Below are positions 15,607-23,624 of a DNA stretch of 31,367 nucleotides, one piece after another. Under the pieces are notes generated by a model. It worked only from the letters and a program-made list of their open reading frames with translations, made no database searches and was not told where the DNA came from. A program made the translations under genes and the position numbers. Numbering within the stretch: position 1 is the stretch's first letter; each line of letters begins with the position of its first letter. Source of the stretch: Tyzzerella sp. UBA1042 (GTDB lineage Bacteria > Bacillota > Clostridia > Lachnospirales > Anaerotignaceae); the NCBI GenBank assembly GCA_002316675.1, contig DCDZ01000009.1, forward strand, positions 1 through 31,367, given 5' to 3'.

Positions 15607-16500
15607 CTAAATCCTTTTGTAGTTCTTTTGAATGGATTCCCATTTTTGATCACGAGAGTTCCGTACCGTGTCTATATCTTCCTCTGTAAGTTGGGCAAAA
15701 CGGCTCTGCTTCTTGAGGTATTGAGCAACATCGGTAAATTCCTTAGGCTGATGATTCAAAATAAATTCTCCGCCTTCATACTCCGCCAAATACCAAAGGC
15801 CGCAATCTACGATTTCTTTGGCAAAATCTATGGTTTCATCTGTGGCTGTGCCCCAGCCCGTGGGACAGGGTGCAATTACATGAATGTATTTTGTCCCTTT
15901 GATTTTTGACGCCTTTTCCACCTTATTGATAAAATCATTCAGATAGCCTACGCTAGCCGTAGCCGCATAAGCAATGCCATGGGCCGCCGCAATTTCAAAC
16001 ATATTTTTTTTGGGGCGAATATTGCCCCGAATATTTTTCCCCGCAGGCGTTGTTGTGGTTTTTGCACCGAAAGGTGTTAAGGAGCTTTTCTGAATGCCTG
16101 TATTCATATATGCTTCGTTATCATAGCAGATATATAAAATATCATCATTCCGATCTATAGCTCCGGAAAGGGCTTGAATCCCGATATCGGCAGTTCCGCC
16201 ATCCCCGGCAAACCCTACGGCATGAAAATCATGAATGCCTTGGGCGCGCAGACCGGCTTCCACACCGGTGAGCATAGACGCCGTTCCGGCAAAAGTAGAA
16301 ATAATGGCATTATTTCCAAAGCAAAGTTGGGGAAAGTTAAAGCCTACTGCCGACATACAGCCGGCAGGAAGAACGGCAATGGCTTTTTCGCCAAGGACCT
16401 TTAAAGCAATACGCACTGCCAGACTGCCACCGCAGCCCGCACAGGCCTTATGTCCAAAGAAAAATTCATCTTCATTTAATGTTTTTGCATTCAAACTCAT
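15607..16500 (-). CDS. 2-oxoacid:ferredoxin oxidoreductase, beta (TPP) subunit
   Basis: This 297-residue thiamine diphosphate-binding subunit belongs to a four-subunit POR/VOR-type enzyme. HKACAGCGGSLAVR holds two [4Fe-4S]-ligand cysteines (C20, C23). PAGCMSAVG follows. The TPP/Mg motif is GFAGDGGTADIGIQALSGA with NEAYMNTGIQKS. HVIAPCPTGWG carries the fourth cluster cysteine. Its ATG overlaps the alpha stop by 4 nt. The complex oxidatively decarboxylates a 2-oxoacid to an acyl-CoA and reduces ferredoxin. The substrate (pyruvate, branched-chain, aromatic or methylthio-oxobutyrate) is not fixed by the sequence I can see. Confidence 0.93.
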   Translation of the reverse strand: MSLNAKTLNEDEFFFGHKACAGCGGSLAVRIALKVLGEKAIAVLPAGCMSAVGFNFPQLCFGNNAIISTFAGTASMLTGVEAGLRAQGIHDFHAVGFAGDGGTADIGIQALSGAIDRNDDILYICYDNEAYMNTGIQKSSLTPFGAKTTTTPAGKNIRGNIRPKKNMFEIAAAHGIAYAATASVGYLNDFINKVEKASKIKGTKYIHVIAPCPTGWGTATDETIDFAKEIVDCGLWYLAEYEGGEFILNHQPKEFTDVAQYLKKQSRFAQLTEEDIDTVRNSRDQKWESIQKNYKRI

Positions 16501-17663
16501 GCCTTGGCACCCCCTACTCCTAAAAATTCAATGATTCCTTTTTCATTCTTTAAATCCTCAAAGATATATAAAATTTCCTCTTCCGGGATATTTCTTCCGC
16601 CAAGCCCACCGATATAATTGGAGGACGGCACAGATATTCCGGCCTTTTGCAATGCGGAATTCACATTGGTATAGACAGTGCCTTCGTTGCCAAAAGAAAT
16701 GTCTTTTTCCAAAACGCCGATGGCCTTGGCATTTTTCACTGCTGCCGCAACCTCTTCATTGGGGAAAGGGCGCATATAACGTAGGCGCAATAAACCAACC
16801 TTTTCCCCTTGCGCCCGCAGCTTGTCAACGGTTTCTTTTACAAGGCCCGCAATACTGCCCAAGGTAATGATGATATAGTCCGCATCCTCTGTATGATAGC
16901 TTTCTGTTAAGCCTGAGTATTTTCTGCCGAAGATTTCCGCAAACTTACTTTCAGCCTCCAGAATAGCTTTTTTCGCATTTAATATGCCCACATGCTCTTT
17001 ATATTTAAAAGCAATGTTGTGGTCAGGCCCTACGGAAAAAGCAAGATTACGCGGTGTTGCCAAATCCATTTTGTTTTCCGTTTTGTAGGGCTGCAAGAAC
17101 AAATCTGCCTGTTCCTTCTCTGGAACCTCTACCACTTCATATGTATGTGTTAAAACAAAGCCGTCCAAATTGGCCATAAAAGGGGTTGATACCGCTTTAT
17201 GCTCTGCTATGTAATAGCTCATTAATGCAAGATCAAGGCTTTCCTGAGCATTCTCCGCATAGGCTTGAATCCAACCGCAATCCAAAAGGGAAAGGGAATC
17301 CCTTTGGTCTCCGTAAATATTCCACGGCAATGCAGTGGAACGGTTGGCATTCATCATAACAATGGGAAAACGTCCGCCGGAAGCATAGGTTAAGCACTCC
17401 GCCATATACAAAAGCCCTTGTGATGAGGTTGCCGTAAACGCACGTGCACCCACTGCCGAAGCACCGATGGCGCAAGACAATGCCGAATGCTCAGACTCTA
17501 CATGAATAAATTCGGCCTGTAAGCTGGTATCCTCCACCATCTCAGACAGCTTTTCCACTACAATCGTCTGCGGCGTGATGGGATATGCGGAAATTACCTG
17601 AGGACGGGCAAGGCGAATGCCATAGGCAAAAGCCTCATTTCCTGATAAAAATTCCTTTGCCAT
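16497..17663 (-). CDS. 2-oxoacid:ferredoxin oxidoreductase, alpha subunit
   Basis: This 388-residue subunit has the N-terminal pyrimidine-binding domain (SGNEAFAYGIRLARPQVISAYPITPQT, IHVESEHSALSCAIGASAVG, FTATSSQGLLYM). Its C-terminal domain holds the invariant LRLRYMRPFP and GVLEKDISFGNEG. ATG 17663 follows GGAGGTGGAGAAATA and shares one base with the delta stop (TAATG). YPITPQT and TSSQGL are hallmarks of the POR/VOR/KOR alpha chain. It forms part of the tightly overlapping gamma-delta-alpha-beta gene set. Confidence 0.94.
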   Translation of the reverse strand: MAKEFLSGNEAFAYGIRLARPQVISAYPITPQTIVVEKLSEMVEDTSLQAEFIHVESEHSALSCAIGASAVGARAFTATSSQGLLYMAECLTYASGGRFPIVMMNANRSTALPWNIYGDQRDSLSLLDCGWIQAYAENAQESLDLALMSYYIAEHKAVSTPFMANLDGFVLTHTYEVVEVPEKEQADLFLQPYKTENKMDLATPRNLAFSVGPDHNIAFKYKEHVGILNAKKAILEAESKFAEIFGRKYSGLTESYHTEDADYIIITLGSIAGLVKETVDKLRAQGEKVGLLRLRYMRPFPNEEVAAAVKNAKAIGVLEKDISFGNEGTVYTNVNSALQKAGISVPSSNYIGGLGGRNIPEEEILYIFEDLKNEKGIIEFLGVGGAKA

Positions 17664-17953
17664 TATTTCTCCACCTCCATATCGATTGCACCAAAACGGC
17701 ACATCTTTTTGCAAATGCCGCAGCCCTTACAAAAATCATAATCTATTGTAACCTTATCTCCCGCCTTGGATATGACGCCGTCGGGACAGTATAAATAGCA
17801 TTGTAAGCACCCTACGCATTTATCTGCTGCAACCACCGGGCGAATATTGCGCCAGCCTGCATTTTTTGTAACCAAAAATCCTGCTTCATATGCCGTACCC
17901 TCGGGAATATCCGCGAATGTCTTAGGCACCTGCTGTCTTAAATATGGTTTCAT
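17663..17953 (-). CDS. 2-oxoacid:ferredoxin oxidoreductase, delta (2[4Fe-4S]) subunit
   Basis: This 96-residue ferredoxin-like subunit has two complete cluster motifs. The first is CVGCLQCYLYC (C46, C49, C52, C56) and the second CKGCGICKKMC (C75, C78, C81, C85). It carries electrons from the TPP site to ferredoxin. The ATG overlaps the gamma-subunit stop as ATGA and the stop shares one base with the alpha start, so the subunits are made in step. Confidence 0.95.
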   Translation of the reverse strand: MKPYLRQQVPKTFADIPEGTAYEAGFLVTKNAGWRNIRPVVAADKCVGCLQCYLYCPDGVISKAGDKVTIDYDFCKGCGICKKMCRFGAIDMEVEK

Positions 17954-18486
17954 CCCACTACCTCCTCACCGATTCTGTACGATGCCACAGCCACCACGCC
18001 GATATTTTTTGCATGCAGCTTTACAGGCATTAAGAGGCGAATGGCCTCTTGAATATCAGCAAGGGTAATGCCCTCAAACACCCCTGCAAAGGCCCCCAGC
18101 ATAATGGTATTGGTAATGGGTTGTTTTAAAAATTCAAGGGCAATGCTATCCGCATCTATGGTCAAAATACGTGGGTCATCATAGCTGCGCTTTGTATTCA
18201 GAAGCACCTTACCCTCCGGCTTTAAGTCAGCCAAAACCTTTTCCGAGAAAAGAGTGTCATCCAGAAAAATAATATAGTCCGCATGATCCACTTCACTTCT
18301 GTTGGCCACCGGCTTTTCATCTAATTTTGTAAAAGCCTGAATTGGCGCACCCCTGCGTTCCGGCCCAAAAGAAGGGAACGCAAGGGCATATTTATTTTCA
18401 TGGAAAGAGTAAGCCGCACCCAGAAGCCTTGCGGCTGTAAAAGCGCCTTGGCCGCCCCTTCCGTGCCATCGAATATTTATCATCAT
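17950..18486 (-). CDS. 2-oxoacid:ferredoxin oxidoreductase, gamma subunit
   Basis: This 178-residue subunit has the family N-terminus MINIRWHGRGGQGAFTAARLLG and the conserved FPSFGPERRGAPIQAF and PITNTIMLGAFAG. The start is the first of two adjacent ATGs (18486) after GGAGGTAGGA; an in-frame ATG at 18504 lies before that site. It follows metI by only 23 nt with no terminator, so the oxidoreductase is probably co-transcribed with the methionine transporter. That is an unusual pairing and a pointer to the substrate. Confidence 0.92.
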   Translation of the reverse strand: MMINIRWHGRGGQGAFTAARLLGAAYSFHENKYALAFPSFGPERRGAPIQAFTKLDEKPVANRSEVDHADYIIFLDDTLFSEKVLADLKPEGKVLLNTKRSYDDPRILTIDADSIALEFLKQPITNTIMLGAFAGVFEGITLADIQEAIRLLMPVKLHAKNIGVVAVASYRIGEEVVG

Positions 18487-18509
18487 TCCTACCTCCATTT
18501 TCACTTGTT

Positions 18510-19172
18510 TTAGCTATTGCTTCTTTTGTTTAATTTTTTTGCTATTGTGTCACCGCAAAGCTGAATGCCCTGTACGATAACTACCAAAACAAATACACAA
18601 AGGAGCATTACATCCGTTTCATATCTTTGATATCCATATCTGACGGCAAGATCGCCAATGCCGCCGCCGCCGACAATCCCCGCCATTGCAGAGAAGCCAA
18701 TCAAGGATATTGTTGTTACTGTAATGCCATGAATCAATCCAACCCTTGCCTCCGGCAGTAAAATGCCAAAAATAATTTTTATGGGGTGGGCGCCGCAAGC
18801 ACTGGCCGCCTCTAAAACACCGTGATCCACTTCGGAGAAGGATGCCTCCGAAAGCCTTGCATAAAAGGCAATGACCGTTACCGTTAAAGGCACAACTACA
18901 GCCTTTGGCCCAATGTTGGTGCCTACAATGGCTTTTGTTACAGGCATTAATGTTACCAGCAAAATAATAAAGGGGATAGAACGAAGAATGTTTACAATCA
19001 CACCGCAAACTTCATTAATTATTTTGTTTTTAAAAAATAGCTTTTCTCTTGTTACATATAGAAGCAAGCCAATGATCCCCCCAAAAAGGATGGATGCAAT
19101 TAAAGAATTGCCTACCATATACAAGCTTTCGATCAGTGCCTTTGAAAGGGCTTTTTGCAAATCAAAATTCAT
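18510..19172 (-). CDS. metI: Methionine ABC transporter permease MetI
   Basis: This 220-residue inner-membrane permease has five hydrophobic segments, including SLIASILFGGIIGLLLYV, LRSIPFIILLVTLMPV and the C-terminal VMLLCVFVLVVIVQGIQL. The EAA-type cytoplasmic loop reads EAASACGAHPIKIIFGILLPEA. The start is ATG 19172 (MNFDLQKAL) with GGAGGTGGG upstream; it overlaps metN by 11 nt. With MetN and MetQ it forms a MUT-family methionine importer. Confidence 0.94.
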   Translation of the reverse strand: MNFDLQKALSKALIESLYMVGNSLIASILFGGIIGLLLYVTREKLFFKNKIINEVCGVIVNILRSIPFIILLVTLMPVTKAIVGTNIGPKAVVVPLTVTVIAFYARLSEASFSEVDHGVLEAASACGAHPIKIIFGILLPEARVGLIHGITVTTISLIGFSAMAGIVGGGGIGDLAVRYGYQRYETDVMLLCVFVLVVIVQGIQLCGDTIAKKLNKRSNS

Positions 19173-20178
19173 TGATGCCCACCTCCACACGCAGTGTATT
19201 TTTTCTGATATAGTCAATGGCATTTTCCGCATCCCTTGCATCGCCCTTGACACTTACAATCAGCGTGCCCACGGGAATATGATTGATATAATCAATTTTC
19301 CCATGCAAAATGCTGATGTCTACATTATGATTCTTAATTGCATTAGACAGGATAGGCTCTGTTGCGTCACTGCCCAAATACGTTATTTTAACGATGCTTC
19401 CCTCACCAAACTGTGCAATAATTTCCGAAGGTAATTCGTAATTTTCAGAATTTGTAATTAATTTTTTCGTAAATGCATTTTTCGGATTTGAAATAATATC
19501 GATAACCTTGCCGCTTTCCACAACACTGCCATCCTTCATGACTGCCATTTCGCTGCAAATCATCTTCACCACATCAATTTCGTGGGTAATCATAATAATG
19601 GTAATGCCATAGTTTTTATTAATATCCTCAAGAAGCTTTAAAATGGAAACTGTCGTTTCCGGATCTAAAGCGCTTGTAGCTTCATCGCAGAGCAAAATAT
19701 TTGCATTGTTTGCCAAGGCTCTGGCTATGCCCACTCTCTGCTTCTGTCCACCGCTGAGTCTTGCGGGGTACTCCTCGCTCTTATCCCCCAAGCCTACTAG
19801 TTCCAAAAGCTCATCTACCCTTTTGCCGATTTGTTCCTTTGGCACGTTTGCCGCCTTTAACGGGAATTCTATATTTTTACGAACAGTCTTATTTGCAGCC
19901 AGATTAAAATGCTGAAATATAATACCAATATTTTGACGATAGCGTCTGAGTGCCTTTCCGCGAAGATGATTGATGCTCTCTCCGTTCACATACACCGTGC
20001 CAGAGGTTGGCTGCTCCAAAAGGTTTACCGTACGAAGCAAGGTACTTTTTCCTGCGCCGCTTGCTCCCACAAGGCCATAAATCTGACCTTTTTTGATGTG
20101 CAGGCTCACATCCTTCACTGCTTGAAGCTCTCTGTTTTTCTGTGAAAAGCTCACACTTACATTTTCAAAACGAATCAT
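19162..20178 (-). CDS. metN: Methionine ABC transporter ATPase MetN with NIL sensor domain
   Basis: This is a 338-residue ATPase. The Walker A is GLVGASGAGKSTLLRTV, the signature LSGGQKQRVGIARAL and Walker B ILLCDEATSALDP. ITHEIDVVKMI gives the H-loop. The last ~80 residues (VKITYLGSDATEPILSNAI, INHIPVGTLIVSV) form the NIL/ACT-like domain that binds methionine and trans-inhibits transport in E. coli MetNI. ATG 20178 is preferred to ATG 20184 and 20244, because GGGGGG has 6 nt spacing to it. Confidence 0.95.
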   Translation of the reverse strand: MIRFENVSVSFSQKNRELQAVKDVSLHIKKGQIYGLVGASGAGKSTLLRTVNLLEQPTSGTVYVNGESINHLRGKALRRYRQNIGIIFQHFNLAANKTVRKNIEFPLKAANVPKEQIGKRVDELLELVGLGDKSEEYPARLSGGQKQRVGIARALANNANILLCDEATSALDPETTVSILKLLEDINKNYGITIIMITHEIDVVKMICSEMAVMKDGSVVESGKVIDIISNPKNAFTKKLITNSENYELPSEIIAQFGEGSIVKITYLGSDATEPILSNAIKNHNVDISILHGKIDYINHIPVGTLIVSVKGDARDAENAIDYIRKNTLRVEVGINEF

Positions 20179-20228
20179 TGTCATCCCCCCGATTACCTTC
20201 TCAAAAAACTTTTCCCTCAAATATGAAT

Positions 20229-20272
20229 ATCGCAACAGCGACAAACAAAAACAAATTTGCCCCTGCTGCGAT
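20229..20272 (-). promoter_or_regulatory. Intercistronic hairpin between metQ and metN
   Basis: On the minus strand ATCGCAGCAG (20263-20272) pairs with CTGTTGCGAT (20229-20238), ten pairs including one G-U, with a long loop. No T-run follows, so it is not a terminator. Such hairpins after a binding-protein gene often stabilise its mRNA and let it be made in excess over the ATPase and permease. Confidence 0.55.
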
Positions 20273-20283
20273 TTTCATAGGTT

Positions 20284-21117
20284 TTACCAGCCTACAGGCT
20301 TCTGGAAGGTACTGAATATGCCTGAAGGATCCTCAATAATTTCTTTGAACGTATCATTTGTAGCAGCTTCTTTAATGTCTATTGCGAATTGAGATTCAAG
20401 GTCTGCCGTTCTGACTGCAATCACATTAACATAGCCCTCTTCCAAAACCTCTTGATATAATGCGGCTGAAAAATCAAGTCCTGCGCTGATTGCAAAGTTT
20501 CCGTTAATGACTGCCAAGTCAGCGCTGTCAAGGGTACGGGGGAGCTGTGCTGCCTCCGTAGGCACAATTTCTAAATTATGAGGGTTCTGATCAATGTCCT
20601 CGGGAATTGCCTTAGACTTATCCGTACCTTCTTTTAAGGTAATCAACCCTGCTGTTTCCAGAACACGAAGCCCTCGTGCCTGATTTGTTTCATCGTTTGG
20701 AATGGTAACCGTTGCACCGTCTTTTAGTTCTTCTAAGCTGCTGGTGGTGTTAGACCAAATCCCCATGCCTGCCGTAGGAACTTCTGTTACCAAGCTTAAG
20801 TCAAGCCCATGCTCTGTGGAAAAATTCTTAAGGTAAGTAGAATGCTGGAACAAGTTGGCATCAATTTCATTGTTTGCCAAGGCATTATTGGGCTGAACAT
20901 AATCACTGAACTCTATGTAATCGAATGTGTAGCCTTTTTCCTCTAATTGAGGTGCAATTGCGGTTTTCCACATATCACTGTAAGGGCCAGGGCAAAAGCC
21001 AACCCGAATTGTAGTTGTTTCAGCTGTATCGCCAGTATCAGCTGCCTCTTTCCCGCAAGCACTTACGGATAAGGCTAATACCGTTGCTAAAAGTGCTGCT
21101 ATCATTTTTCTTTTCAT
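20284..21117 (-). CDS. metQ: Methionine-binding lipoprotein MetQ
   Basis: This 277-residue substrate-binding protein of the MetNIQ importer has a basic N-terminus and hydrophobic core ending in the lipobox SVSAC, with Cys21 as the lipid anchor. The mature part has NlpA-family stretches such as IRVGFCPGPYSDMWK, YTFDYIEFSDYVQPNNALA, NEIDANLFQHSTYL, VTIPNDETNQARGLRVLE and LAVINGNFA. AAGAGGGATTGTATT precedes the ATG. Its 5' region holds a short Cys/Met-rich ORF and an intrinsic terminator, so expression is probably attenuated. It heads the run metQ-metN-metI-oxidoreductase-ligase-aminotransferase. Confidence 0.95.
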   Translation of the reverse strand: MKRKMIAALLATVLALSVSACGKEAADTGDTAETTTIRVGFCPGPYSDMWKTAIAPQLEEKGYTFDYIEFSDYVQPNNALANNEIDANLFQHSTYLKNFSTEHGLDLSLVTEVPTAGMGIWSNTTSSLEELKDGATVTIPNDETNQARGLRVLETAGLITLKEGTDKSKAIPEDIDQNPHNLEIVPTEAAQLPRTLDSADLAVINGNFAISAGLDFSAALYQEVLEEGYVNVIAVRTADLESQFAIDIKEAATNDTFKEIIEDPSGIFSTFQKPVGW

Positions 21118-21172
21118 AATACAATCCCTCTTGAATATAAGTACCTATTTACTATTTCGTTTCTATTAAAAT

Positions 21173-21199
21173 AAAAAGAAGCCGTTACCTAGCGGCCTC
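21173..21199 (-). terminator. Leader terminator (attenuator) upstream of metQ
   Basis: On the minus strand GAGGCCG (21193-21199) pairs with CGGCTTC (21178-21184) around an 8-nt loop, followed by TTTTTATTTT. It lies inside the 5' leader, about 60 nt before the metQ ATG and about 50 nt after a short Cys-containing ORF. A terminator in this position implies conditional read-through. Confidence 0.8.
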
Positions 21200-21246
21200 C
21201 AAGAATACATCGCTCACCATATATCCTACAAAAATGCCCATTCACA

Positions 21247-21342
21247 TCACATTTTTGGCATACAATATCGGCTGACACAACAATCCTTAGCCCGCAGCAT
21301 TCTCATACATATACTTCTATTTTCCAACTCAAATGTTCTCAT
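21247..21342 (-). CDS. Putative Cys/Met-rich leader peptide of the metQNI operon (31 aa)
   Basis: A small ORF lies between the LysR terminator and the metQ attenuator. AGAGGGGGGAAAAAC gives it one of the strongest Shine-Dalgarno sequences in the window. The peptide begins MRTFELENRSICMRM and ends RAKDCCVSRYCMPKM. It holds four cysteines, all TGT codons, with an adjacent Cys-Cys pair, and four internal methionines. The coding region overlaps one arm of an 8-bp inverted repeat (CAAAAATG / CATTTTTG, 21250-21257 and 21229-21236). Translation rate through the Cys or Met codons could affect folding ahead of the terminator. It could instead be a functional micropeptide. It has no recognisable domain, and the leader role is inferred from position and the sister ORFs in this window. 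Confidence 0.65.
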   Translation of the reverse strand: MRTFELENRSICMRMLRAKDCCVSRYCMPKM

Positions 21343-21462
21343 GTTTTTCCCCCCTCTATGTTTTTTAATACAATATCATGGGCTCCCCCCATTTGTCTAA
21401 TATCCTATATATATAGTAGATTATAGTTTCACGCTATACCCTGCTTCTGCTGTTTCTGGCAT

Positions 21463-21487
21463 AAAAAATAGAGCTTTCGCCCTATTT
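21463..21487 (-). terminator. Intrinsic terminator downstream of the LysR gene
   Basis: AAATAGGGC (21479-21487) pairs with GCTCTATTT (21466-21474) around a GAAA tetraloop, followed by a T-run on the minus strand. It lies about 80 nt past the LysR stop, so the metQ leader starts from its own promoter further along. A TATAAT within the following 60 nt is a candidate -10, but no good -35 is seen. Confidence 0.85.
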
Positions 21488-21564
21488 TAAGATATCGGCA
21501 AAGTTACCGCCTTTTCACTCCTTCACCCCAGAATACTTCATACGCTGAAAAAACCGGACATACC

Positions 21565-22503
21565 CTACTCAATCTTTTTGTCCGCATATTGATTCAGTTC
21601 TTCCTGTATGATCTTAATATACAGCTTTCCCATCTCACTTAACAGCATATTCTTTTTCACAATATATCCAATTTCCATAATGGTGTTGGGGTTCTCCGCA
21701 TCGGCCTCAAATGGCACGGCGATAAAGTCCTCGCCATTCAATTTATCGCTGATGATACCGGAGCAAAGGGTATATCCGTTTAACCCGATCATTAAGTTTA
21801 ACATGGTGCCCCGGTCATTGGCTTTGATTGTACGGGCATACTCATTGGTACTGAGTATCTCTTCTGCGAAATAGAAGGAGCTGGTTGCCCCCTGCTCAAA
21901 AGAGAGGCAGGGGTAATTTTCCAGTTGAGAAAGGCAGATGGTTTTATTTTTCGCCAGCGGGTGCCCCTTCCAAAGGTATACATAGGCATTACAATCTATC
22001 AGCTTATAAAATTCAAGGTTATGCGCCTTTAACAGCTTTGTTAAAACCTTTCGGTTGAAGTCGCATAGATACAGAATACCAATTTCACTTCTTAAGGTAT
22101 TCACATCTTCTATGACCTCCATGGTCCTTGTTTCTCTGATTGCAAATTCATATTCCGTTGTATTAAAGCATCGTACCATTTTCACAAACGCCTCGACAAC
22201 AAAGGAATAATGCTGTGTGGAAATCCCGAATTTCTTTTTCAGATTCCCTGCCTTCCCATATTTTTCCAATAAAGACTCATATTGGTTATACACCTGTCTG
22301 GCATACAGCAAAAATTCAATTCCATCATTGGTTGGCGTTACACCCCTCCCGCTGCGGTGAAATATAACAATGCCCACTTCCCGTTCAAGCTCTTTCATGG
22401 CATTTGTGAGGGACGGCTGCGCAATATACAATAATTCCGCTGCCTTATTCAAAGAGCCTGTTTCAGATATTGTGATGGCGTAGTGCAATTGTTGTAACGT
22501 CAT
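21565..22503 (-). CDS. LysR-family transcriptional regulator
   Basis: This 312-residue regulator has the typical N-terminal helix-turn-helix: MTLQQLHYAITISETGSLNKAAELLYIAQPSLTNAMKEL begins the protein in two overlapping family stretches. The C-terminal effector-binding domain covers about residues 90-300. ATG 22503 follows GGAGGAATTTT; the frame extending to 22566 has no site. It lies between the mccA end and the metQ leader, in the same orientation, with its own terminator. Regulators of this family usually respond to a small metabolite and act on adjacent genes. The metQ operon or the mccBA operon are the natural candidates here. The ligand is unknown. Confidence 0.92.
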   Translation of the reverse strand: MTLQQLHYAITISETGSLNKAAELLYIAQPSLTNAMKELEREVGIVIFHRSGRGVTPTNDGIEFLLYARQVYNQYESLLEKYGKAGNLKKKFGISTQHYSFVVEAFVKMVRCFNTTEYEFAIRETRTMEVIEDVNTLRSEIGILYLCDFNRKVLTKLLKAHNLEFYKLIDCNAYVYLWKGHPLAKNKTICLSQLENYPCLSFEQGATSSFYFAEEILSTNEYARTIKANDRGTMLNLMIGLNGYTLCSGIISDKLNGEDFIAVPFEADAENPNTIMEIGYIVKKNMLLSEMGKLYIKIIQEELNQYADKKIE

Positions 22504-22526
22504 AAAATTCCTCCATTTATATATAT

Positions 22527-22542
22527 AAAATAGGCCTATTTT
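22527..22542 (-). promoter_or_regulatory. Perfect 16-bp palindrome before the LysR gene
   Basis: AAAATAGGCCTATTTT lies 24-39 nt upstream of the LysR start codon, on the leader side of a candidate promoter (-10 TATAAT at 22608-22613). It may be an autoregulatory site. It shares the ATAGG/CCTAT half-site with the Rrf2-type motif but in an abutting, inverted arrangement. Confidence 0.4.
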
Positions 22543-22710
22543 TCTATCAGGGTTCATCCGCCTCATGTTTTATCGCATACCATGTGAACATACAAAGCGA
22601 TTACTGCATTATACCAACTTCATTTTCTAAAAAACAAGACTTTTCAATACTATTATAGCATTTATTTCAAAATACGAAGCATAGCCCTTATAAAGTTCTT
22701 CCCTGTTTTC

Positions 22711-23622
22711 TTAGAGATATAGGTTTTTGCTAAAATAACGGTCTCCCCGATCGGGCAGAACAACAACAATATTTCCCTGCACCCCCGAGGAAACTAACTT
22801 CAATGCCGCACTGATCGCGGCACCGGAGGAGGAACCTCCGAAAATCCCTTCCTTTGCCGCCAAAAGGCGGGCCCCCGAGAAGGCTTCCTCATCCTTTATT
22901 TTAATCACTTGGTTCACCAATGTCATATCCATGGTGTCCGCAATAAAATCATTGCCAATTCCTTCTATATCATAATCCCCGTGCTCGCCGCCGCCCATGG
23001 TGGAACCTACAGGATCAGCCAAAACACCAACAACTTCATCGTTCATTTCTTTTAAATAGCGCAAAACACCGGTATAGGTTCCGCCGCTTCCCGCCCCCGC
23101 AACAAAATAATTTACTGCGCCGTTTAAATCGAAATAAATTTCCGGGCCTGTGGTTTGATAGTGTGCCAATGGGTTGCTCTGGTTTTTAAACTGCTCTAAA
23201 GAAATGGCATTGGGAATGGAGGCCCGCAGCTCTTCCGCTTTTTCTGTGGCACCCAGCATACCCCGCTCTCTCGGTGTATTGATGATTTCCGCACCCAAGG
23301 CACGCATCAGAATTTGCTTTTCAATAGAAAATTTAGTCGGTACAACAAAAATCACCCGATACCCTCGGTTTAAAGCCGCAAATGCAATGCCAAGGCCGGT
23401 ATTCCCGGCAGTGGCCTCCACGATCGTTCCCCCTTTCTTCAAAATCCCCCGTTCCTCCGCATCGGCAATCATGAACTTTCCGATGCGGTCTTTCACACTG
23501 CCTGCGGGGTTATAAAGCTCCAGCTTTGCAAAAATCTGCACGCCTTCCGGTAAATCCAAGTGGTTCAGCTTCACAAGAGGTGTGTTCCCAATTAAATCCT
23601 GCATCGATTCAAAATAAGCCAT
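22711..23622 (-). CDS. mccA: Cystathionine beta-synthase / O-acetylserine-dependent (MccA-type)
   Basis: This is a 303-residue fold-type II PLP enzyme. The lysine motif is LYNPAGSVKDRIGK, the substrate loop VEATAGNTGLGIAFAA and the PLP phosphate loop GAGSGGTYTG. It differs from the two CysK copies in the segment FVVPTKFSIEKQILM and in an acidic insert near GGGEHGDYDIEGIG. These are features of MccA (YrhA), which joins homocysteine to O-acetylserine to give cystathionine. It starts 2 nt after the mccB stop, the same mccA/mccB pairing used for reverse trans-sulfuration in B. subtilis, although here mccB comes first. No terminator was found after it. Confidence 0.88.
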   Translation of the reverse strand: MAYFESMQDLIGNTPLVKLNHLDLPEGVQIFAKLELYNPAGSVKDRIGKFMIADAEERGILKKGGTIVEATAGNTGLGIAFAALNRGYRVIFVVPTKFSIEKQILMRALGAEIINTPRERGMLGATEKAEELRASIPNAISLEQFKNQSNPLAHYQTTGPEIYFDLNGAVNYFVAGAGSGGTYTGVLRYLKEMNDEVVGVLADPVGSTMGGGEHGDYDIEGIGNDFIADTMDMTLVNQVIKIKDEEAFSGARLLAAKEGIFGGSSSGAAISAALKLVSSGVQGNIVVVLPDRGDRYFSKNLYL

Positions 23623-23624
23623 GG

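Noticed and set aside
21180..21460. SAM (S-box) or T-box riboswitch upstream of metQ
   Set aside because: Expected because Firmicute met operons often have one. I could not find the S-box core elements or a T-box antiterminator/specifier pattern. The leader holds a short ORF and a plain terminator instead. A covariance-model scan would settle it.
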